Source: Planctomycetota bacterium (GTDB taxonomy: Bacteria; Planctomycetota; UBA11346). From it: a stretch of DNA of 64,000 bases. A model generated the notes under the pieces. It had not been told where the DNA came from, searched no databases, and saw only the letters and a program-made list of their open reading frames with translations. Location: positions 310,001 through 374,000 of the forward strand of contig BJHQ01000001.1 in NCBI GenBank assembly GCA_014193115.1, in the 5' to 3' direction. Both the position numbers and the translations under genes were made by a program. Below, one piece after another: positions 58,752 to 64,000 of this stretch. Within the stretch, counting starts at the first letter, position 1. Each line of letters begins with the position of its first letter.

Positions 58752-60143
58752 TCAGGCTTGGTTCAGCGCGGTTCGCAGCTGTTCAGCGAGCAGTTCAGCC
58801 TCCGCCACGGTAGGCGCTTCGGCGATGATCCGGCTGACCGGTTCGGTGCCCGAGGCGCGCAGATGCAGCCAGCGGTCGGGCCAGCTCAGCTTGAGGCCGT
58901 CGCGCTGATCGAGCTCGGCGCCGCGGGCGAGCGGTCCACCGAGCAAGCCGGGGATCGCCGCGGCGACCTGGGCCCGGCTGAGCGGGATTTTTTGCTTGGT
59001 CATCGCATAACGCGGGATGCTGTGGACGACCTCGGCCAGAGTCTGGCGGCGTCGGGCGAGGTATTCGAGCACCAGGGCCATGCCGATCTGGCTGTCGCGG
59101 CCCCACACCACCCGCGGTTCGATCACGCCACCGTTGCCTTCGCCGCCGATCAGGGCTCCGTGGGTCTGCATGGCATCGACCACGTGGGCCTCACCGACTT
59201 TGCTCCGCACTACCCGCCCGCCGTGGCGCAAGGCGGCGTCCTCGATCATCCGCGAGGTCGACAGGTTGGTCACCGCCACCGCTCCGCGATGGCCGGCGGA
59301 CTCGGCCGCGGCGAACCGGGCGGAAGCACACAGCGCCAAGGTGTATTCCTCGCCGATATAGGCTCCATCGCCGTCGATCAGGGCCAACCGGTCGGCGTCG
59401 GGATCCTGGACGAAGCCGATCACCGCGCCCACCGCTCGGACCGCGGCGCCGGTCTGCACCACCTTTTCCGCAGTCGGCTCGGGATCCCGGGGGAAGGGCA
59501 GGTCGCTGCGCGCATTCAGGGTCGTGACCTGGCAGCCGAGCTCGGTCAGCAACCGCGGCGCCAGCTCTGCCCCGGATCCATTGACGCTGTCGATCACGAC
59601 GGGGAAACGCTGGGCCCGGATCAGGTCGACATCCACCGCCGCCAGCACCCGGGCCAGATGCAGATCGAGGGCCTCGTCGAGCCGCGACCACCGGCCGCAG
59701 CCGTCCCACCGCCGCCACACCGGGCCGGCGGCATAGGCCGCGAGCACCGCGTCGAGCTGGCTCTGATCGATATTCCGGCCCTGATCGCTGAACAATTTCA
59801 GGGCGTTCCATTCCACCGGGTTGTGGCTGGCGCTGATCTGCAACCCGCCACCGACAGCGACGCCGCGCCGGAGCAGCTCGGCGATGGCAATGGGCACGGT
59901 CGGCGTGGGTACGACGCCGATCTCAACCACCGGGCAGCCGGCGGCGCGCAGGGCGCCAGCGACGATCTGGGCGATCAGCGCCCCGGTCGGGCGGCTGTCC
60001 CGGCCGAGGACCACCGTCCGGCCCTTGGCCACGGCCTGGGCGAAGGCCGCGGCGAGACCGAGCAATTCATCGGGATCCAGCGTTTCACCGAAGATTCCGC
60101 GGATACCAGAGACCGAGACGACGCAGCGCAGAGGACGGGGCAT
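58752..60143 (-). CDS. glmM: Phosphoglucosamine mutase
   Basis: A 463-residue alpha-D-phosphohexomutase that converts glucosamine 6-phosphate to glucosamine 1-phosphate on the way to UDP-GlcNAc. The phosphoserine loop is LQISASHNPVEWN (Ser106), the metal loop VQDPDADRLAL, the sugar loop GEGNGGVI and the phosphate loop RASGTEPVSR. ATG 60143 starts the family core (PLRCVVSVSGIRGIFGE); the in-frame ATG at 60155 adds four residues. The length fits GlmM or related phosphomannomutases; GEGNGG with N rather than S is often seen in archaeal or PVC-type members, so the sugar specificity is not fully certain. Confidence 0.88.
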   Translation of the reverse strand: MPRPLRCVVSVSGIRGIFGETLDPDELLGLAAAFAQAVAKGRTVVLGRDSRPTGALIAQIVAGALRAAGCPVVEIGVVPTPTVPIAIAELLRRGVAVGGGLQISASHNPVEWNALKLFSDQGRNIDQSQLDAVLAAYAAGPVWRRWDGCGRWSRLDEALDLHLARVLAAVDVDLIRAQRFPVVIDSVNGSGAELAPRLLTELGCQVTTLNARSDLPFPRDPEPTAEKVVQTGAAVRAVGAVIGFVQDPDADRLALIDGDGAYIGEEYTLALCASARFAAAESAGHRGAVAVTNLSTSRMIEDAALRHGGRVVRSKVGEAHVVDAMQTHGALIGGEGNGGVIEPRVVWGRDSQIGMALVLEYLARRRQTLAEVVHSIPRYAMTKQKIPLSRAQVAAAIPGLLGGPLARGAELDQRDGLKLSWPDRWLHLRASGTEPVSRIIAEAPTVAEAELLAEQLRTALNQA

Positions 60144-60307
60144 GGTCGCGAGCATTCGCGGCGTTCGTGTGGCGCCAAGGCGATGGGGTATCGAAGGACG
60201 ACCGATTGCCGGATGGCGCGTCCGGTTTCAGCCCGATTCAGCCAGCACCGTTGGTCGTCCAGCCGTGCGGCGTTGCGCGGATGCCGCCGGCCCGGCACAA
60301 CCCAGCC

Positions 60308-61330
60308 ATGGCAGATGATCTCCCCGGATTCATCGAGGATGAACCCCCAGCCAAGCCCACTGGCGCAGGCGGCAAGCCCTCTGGCGCAAGCGTCAAGCCT
60401 GGCGCAGGAGAACAGCCGGCGGCTCCAGGCGGTCAGCCGGCGGTGTCGAATCCGTTCGCCGGCCAGGCGGTGGATTTGCCGGGCAAGGTGAAACCACCTG
60501 TGCCGCCGGCCAGCGGAGGCAAACCGCAGGTCTCGAATCCATTTGCCGGCCAGGCGGTGGAGCTGCCGGGTAAAGCCACGGCTTCGCCGGCCCTGGCCGC
60601 TTCTGCATCGCCATCGTCGGCGGTCGCGGGATCGGTGAAACCGACCGCCGCAGCCGAACCGGATGATCCCGAGCTGGTTCCGGGCAGCCGCAAAGATCTG
60701 TGGAAATGCCCGCATTGCGGCGCTGGAAACCGCCCAGAGCGCGACACCTGCCGGGCCTGCGGCAAGCACCGCGATGCTCCGGTGGCGGCGAAATGGTACG
60801 CCAACCCGGTGATTCTTGGCGGTATCGCTCTGGCACTGGCAGTTGTGGTCGCGCTGTGGGTCGTGACCCGTCCCGATTTCACCTTGCGACCCGCCGGCCC
60901 CCAGAGCCTGACCGGCCGCACCATCACCGGCGGCGGCGGCAGCGACCAAGGCATCGGTGACGGCATCCAGTTCCACGCCCGGGGCCGGATCGCCTGGGTC
61001 GGCCGGGTGGCGGCGACCGGCAGCGCAGCGTCATCGACGTTGGCGGTCTATGCCTTGGCGAAGGACGCGTCCGACGACGCCGCCTTCGCCGAGTTCGCGA
61101 AATCCGTCGTGATCGAGCAAGGCGCGGTGAAAATCGATCCGGCAACCGCCAAGCGCTTCGCGGTGTTCTCGTGCTATCTGGTCCAGGGCGCAGCAGCGCC
61201 TGAGGTCGGCTCGTACCACAGCGTGGTCGGCGACAGCGGGACCTTGTCCCAGGCCCTGCTCGGCCTGCGTGGATTCGATGCCGGCCCGGTGGTGGTGGTG
61301 CGGGAGAGCGCCGTGGCCAAGGGCCGCTGA
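60308..61330 (+). CDS. Zinc-ribbon membrane protein with NPFAGQAV repeats
   Basis: A 340-residue protein of unknown function. The N-terminal 110 residues are disordered and Pro/Ala-rich, with two copies of VSNPFAGQAV(D/E)LPGK about 30 residues apart. Next comes a double-CxxC zinc finger (CPHCGAGN then CRACGKH, about 133-150), of the RanBP2 or zinc-ribbon sort. A membrane helix (PVILGGIALALAVVVALWVV) follows at about 165-185, then a C-terminal periplasmic domain of about 150 residues beginning GRTITGGGGSDQGIG. ATG 60308 fits. It is divergent from glmM. The domain order (linker, Zn, membrane, exported tail) echoes the GTPase-pseudokinase. Confidence 0.75.
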   Translation: MADDLPGFIEDEPPAKPTGAGGKPSGASVKPGAGEQPAAPGGQPAVSNPFAGQAVDLPGKVKPPVPPASGGKPQVSNPFAGQAVELPGKATASPALAASASPSSAVAGSVKPTAAAEPDDPELVPGSRKDLWKCPHCGAGNRPERDTCRACGKHRDAPVAAKWYANPVILGGIALALAVVVALWVVTRPDFTLRPAGPQSLTGRTITGGGGSDQGIGDGIQFHARGRIAWVGRVAATGSAASSTLAVYALAKDASDDAAFAEFAKSVVIEQGAVKIDPATAKRFAVFSCYLVQGAAAPEVGSYHSVVGDSGTLSQALLGLRGFDAGPVVVVRESAVAKGR

Positions 61331-61392
61331 TCCGGACTGGGGCGCGGCGAGATCACCCTCTGACCTGGCTGCCAACGGCATCAGCTTCGCGA

Positions 61393-61540
61393 CGGCGATG
61401 AGGGCATCGCTGCTGCGAAACCCGGCGATGAGGGCTGAAGCCCGCAGAACATTCAGCCGCCCCTACGGGGCTTCCCAAGCAATCCATTCTACCCGGGGCT
61501 GAAGCCCCGGGCTGGTATCGGAGCGTCCCTGCGGGACGCC
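61393..61540. repeat. REP-like hairpin cluster, copy 2, with adjoining inverted repeat
   Basis: Positions 61432-61540 repeat nearly all of 30963-31075: the GGGCTGAAGCCC stem, CCCCTACGGGG, CCCGGGGCTGAAGCCCCGGG and GCGTCCCTGCGGGACGC. Just before it, CGGCGATGAGGGCATCGC (61393-61410) is an exact inverted copy of 62174-62191 on the far side of the next gene. The gap to the barrel-like gene shows no other feature. Confidence 0.8.
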
Positions 61541-61577
61541 CACGTTGAAAACTGCTCACATTGTTTTTCGTGATTTT

Positions 61578-62033
61578 TTACAGGCCGATGCTGATGTACG
61601 GCACAATGTCGGTGCCTTCGCCTGGCCGATCACGCAGGGCGCCACCGACCCGGACGCTGAGCCACGGCGCGACCTCGATGCCGATGCCGGCTGCCCAGGT
61701 CGGTGCGTCGAACCCCTTGCCGGTCCATTCCCCAACCTGGATGCCGCCGAACAGCGACAGCCGGCGGTGCAGCTCATCAAGGTCGTAATCCAGCGGGCGA
61801 TGGGTCCGGCCGAACGGAGCGACATCGACGCCCAGGAACACACCGACAGTGGACGCCTTGCCCTCGACCGTGGTGCCGATGTCGGCGACCAGGAAGAACG
61901 GCTCGCGGTGGGCTGAGCTCTGGACCGGCTGGACGGCGACGGTGGTGCCCGGCGCCGTTTGAACCGGAGCAGAGACCGGTGCCGGCTCCTCGGCGGCAAG
62001 CGCTACGGAAAGGACGATGCAGGCAGGAATCAT
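61578..62033 (-). CDS. Small outer-membrane-barrel-like secreted protein
   Basis: A 151-residue protein with a signal peptide (MIPACIVLSVALAA, cleavage probably after AAEEP region). The mature part opens with a Pro/Val-rich segment and continues with alternating strands: EPFFLVADIGTTVEG, TVGVFLGVDVAPFGR, LSLFGGIQVGEW, WAAGIGIEVAPWLSVRVGGA and a hydrophobic end (IVPYISIGL). This is typical of small barrels, but no family is recognised. ATG 62033 is the start that creates the signal; a longer frame exists to 62144. It is flanked by an inverted repeat. Confidence 0.65.
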   Translation of the reverse strand: MIPACIVLSVALAAEEPAPVSAPVQTAPGTTVAVQPVQSSAHREPFFLVADIGTTVEGKASTVGVFLGVDVAPFGRTHRPLDYDLDELHRRLSLFGGIQVGEWTGKGFDAPTWAAGIGIEVAPWLSVRVGGALRDRPGEGTDIVPYISIGL

Positions 62034-62332
62034 GCACGGTGCATAGGGGCTCGGCCGGGGATGGCAAATCCACGCTGCGGTCGACCGCACGGCGAGGACC
62101 TGTTCGCACGGCGAGGACCGTTCCAGGTCGGTCTGGGGTCGCACGAAGCAGCCATGGCGCGCTTATCGGAGCGGCGATGCCCTCATCGCCGGCGCGGCGC
62201 AGGTTCCGTTGGCAGCCTGGTCAGAACGCGGCCGCAGGTTTGGATTTTGAGCTGGTTCCGCTCCGCCTGGCAATTCCGGTGAGGTGGGCATCGCGGCCAC
62301 GGTTCTGTGCGAGGCAATCCCGCGTGAGCTCG
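62034..62332. other. Intergenic region with inverted-repeat partner
   Basis: About 300 bp without a gene. It contains the inverted repeat partner GCGATGCCCTCATCGCCG at 62174-62191 and a direct pair CGCACGGCGAGGACC near 62087 and 62105. The promoter for the barrel-like gene should be here; nothing certain is seen. Confidence 0.4.
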
Positions 62333-64000
62333 TCAGCGGACGGTCACCGTGGTCCACAGCCCGGCGGCGCCGGTGTCAGGCTGACCGCCGCCGACCCACA
62401 CCGCGAAGGTTCCCGGCTCCACCTTTCGCCTGCCCTCATCATCGACGATGGCGAAGTATTCCTGGGCGATCTCCAGCGTCAGGGTCTTGCGCTGGCCAGC
62501 GTCGAGGGGCACCCGCGCCGCCGCCACCAGCTGATGGCGGGGCACTGGCACGCTGGCGGCCTCGTCGCGCAGGTAGACCTGGACGACCTCGTCGCCGGCC
62601 CGGCTGCCGGTGTTGCGCAGGGTCACCTTCACGGTCCGGTCGCCGTCTTTGCGCGTCTGCACACTTGCTGACTGATAGGCGAAAGTCGTGTACGACAGGC
62701 CATGACCGAAGGGCCACAGCGCTTCGCCGGTGAAATAGCGGTAGGTCCGTCCCGGTGTCGCGGGATGGGTCGCGGTCGCGGGGCTGGCGGACATGCGGTA
62801 ATCGGCGAACTCCGGCAGGTCGCTGGTGGCGCGATAGAACGTCACCGGCAACCGGCCGCCGGGATTGGCGTCGCCGAACAGCACGTCGGCGACGGCGGTG
62901 CCGCCTTCTTCGCCGGGATACCAGGCGGTGAGCACGGCGTCGGCGTGCTCCGCCAGCCATGGGCAGGCGACCGCGCCGCCATTCATCAGCACGACCACCA
63001 GGCGCTTGCCCTTGGCCTTGATCGCCTGCAAAAGTTCCAGCTGGATCTGCGGCAATTCGATAGCGGTGCGGTCACCGGCGGCGTCCGACAGGCAGGCTTC
63101 GCCTTCTTCGCCTTCGATCCGCGGAGACAGGCCGACCACGGCGATGACGATGTCGGCCTGCTCGGCCGTCCAGACCGCGGCGGGGAAACCAGTCTTGGCC
63201 GGATGGAGCAGATCCGCTCCGCGGAAATGCTGGACCTGGCAGTCGGCGGCGACCGCGCCGGTCAGGCCCTCGAGCACCGTCACCATCCGCGGATTGAGCC
63301 CGTTGTAGTTGCCGAGCAGCACATCCACCGCATCGGCGTTGGGACCGACCACGACGATGCTGCGCAGGTTCTTGGCCAGCGGCAGCACGCCGTCGTTCTT
63401 GAGCAGCACGATCGAGGCCCGGGCGGCTTCGCGGGCCAGCTCGCGGTGGGCGGCGCTGTCGATCACCTTCGGATCGATCCGTGACCAACTGACGGTTCCG
63501 GGCGGATCGAACATCCCCAGGCGGAATCGCGCAGAGAACCCCCGGACGCAGGCGGTGTCGAGGTCGGCGTCGTCGCACAGCCCGCGCTCGATCGCCTGGC
63601 CGAGATGGCGGAACGGAGCGTCGTCTCCGAAGCCGCATTCCAGGTCGCAGCCATTGGTCAGGGCCAGCGCGCCGGAGGCCGCGGCATCGGCGGTCAGGTG
63701 GTGGTGCTTGTGGAAATCGTTGATCGCGCCGCAGTCGCTGACGACATAGCCAGTGAAGCCCCACTCGCCGCGCAGCACGTCGGTGAGCAGTGTCTGCGAG
63801 CCGCAGCACGGCTCGCCGTTGGTCCGGTTATAGGCGCCCATGATCGAGGCCACGCCGCAGTCCACCGCCATCTTGAAGGCCGGCAGATAGGTCAGGCGCA
63901 GGTCGCGGTCGTCGCACTGCGCATCGAACGTGTGGCGCTGGGCCTCGGGCCCGGAATGCACCGCGAAATGCTTGGCGGTGGCCACCAGCTTCAGGTGCTT
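62333..64000 (-). CDS. GH3 beta-glycosidase, partial (N-terminus beyond the right edge)
   Basis: The visible 555 residues lack only the start of the barrel. LVATAKHFAVHSGPE, VASIMGAYNRTNGEPCCGS and FTGYVVSDCGAINDFHKHHH mark the (beta/alpha)8 domain, with the nucleophile Asp in VVSDCGA. The alpha/beta sandwich follows (ASIVLLKNDGVLPLAKN, VGLSPRIEGEEGEA with the acid Glu likely here), then AWYPGEEGGTAVADVLFG, and a fibronectin III-like domain closes it (VYLRDEAASVPVPRHQL, VWVGG). This arrangement is typical of beta-glucosidases and beta-xylosidases such as BglX, not of NagZ. It likely degrades plant or algal oligosaccharides in the periplasm, though the signal peptide cannot be seen. Confidence 0.93.
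   Translation of the reverse strand, partial: KHLKLVATAKHFAVHSGPEAQRHTFDAQCDDRDLRLTYLPAFKMAVDCGVASIMGAYNRTNGEPCCGSQTLLTDVLRGEWGFTGYVVSDCGAINDFHKHHHLTADAAASGALALTNGCDLECGFGDDAPFRHLGQAIERGLCDDADLDTACVRGFSARFRLGMFDPPGTVSWSRIDPKVIDSAAHRELAREAARASIVLLKNDGVLPLAKNLRSIVVVGPNADAVDVLLGNYNGLNPRMVTVLEGLTGAVAADCQVQHFRGADLLHPAKTGFPAAVWTAEQADIVIAVVGLSPRIEGEEGEACLSDAAGDRTAIELPQIQLELLQAIKAKGKRLVVVLMNGGAVACPWLAEHADAVLTAWYPGEEGGTAVADVLFGDANPGGRLPVTFYRATSDLPEFADYRMSASPATATHPATPGRTYRYFTGEALWPFGHGLSYTTFAYQSASVQTRKDGDRTVKVTLRNTGSRAGDEVVQVYLRDEAASVPVPRHQLVAAARVPLDAGQRKTLTLEIAQEYFAIVDDEGRRKVEPGTFAVWVGGGQPDTGAAGLWTTVTVR

Overview
The window is GC-rich, densely coded DNA from a diderm bacterium. Lipoprotein signal peptidase, several lipobox signals, outer-membrane-barrel-like proteins and a peptidoglycan-recycling operon all point to an outer membrane and a murein wall. 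The mix of a MamK-like actin, an MglA-type GTPase fused to a pseudokinase, a tandem FAD oxidoreductase, polysaccharide enzymes and abundant short palindromic repeats would suit a planctomycete or another PVC-group member. That placement is inference; there is no rRNA here to settle it.

Left part (1-18 kb). A partial HDOD protein and mnmG diverge, followed by an aldo/keto reductase, a lone beta-ketoacyl synthase and a lipoprotein esterase. On the minus strand runs a long, tightly packed gene train, read right to left: thyA, folA, queF, an AT-rich orphan, an ApeP-like dehydratase, a hotdog thioesterase, a GNAT acetyltransferase, an ApeI-like dehydratase and a membrane-anchored C45 acyltransferase/hydrolase. 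From folA on, the genes overlap or are separated by only a few bases, so folate/queuosine genes appear to be co-transcribed with aryl-polyene-like acyl-chain genes. A SIS-domain isomerase and a 1467-residue bifunctional glycogen debranching enzyme follow.

Middle part (18-45 kb). There is a MntA/HepT toxin-antitoxin pair and an AT-rich formylglycine-generating-enzyme-like gene with an in-frame small ORF just upstream. Next come a barrel-like protein, a PAS histidine kinase, a MoeB/ThiF-rhodanese protein, bioA with an SGNH hydrolase, and an AraC regulator divergent from a double-FAD-domain oxidoreductase. A murein-recycling operon (GH20 hexosaminidase, anmK with a long basic extension, murQ) is followed by a YbbAP/TesA-like export set, thiG, a NUDIX gene and a pair of secreted proteins, the second a beta-propeller lipoprotein.

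Right part (45-64 kb). An AT-rich island of five small secreted or membrane proteins ends at two tRNA genes (Asp-GTC, Val-TAC) with a strong terminator. Then comes the most unusual stretch: a 657-residue coiled-coil protein, a MamK-like actin, lspA, and a 1136-residue protein joining an MglA-like GTPase, a zinc ribbon, a degenerate protein kinase, a membrane segment and a periplasmic tail. This set could be a cell-polarity or envelope-organising system. The window ends with an orphan Ig/CTERM fragment, glmM, a zinc-ribbon membrane protein, a small barrel-like protein and a GH3 glycosidase cut by the window edge.

Several families of short, mostly palindromic repeats fill the gaps: one built on GCTGGCGCTCGGCGCTCCC, one on GAGCGCCGCACTCTGTGCGG including a tandem array with a 113-bp period, one of CGCCAAG words, and one of REP-like hairpins. 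One pair bounds a 169-bp element with 27-bp terminal inverted repeats.
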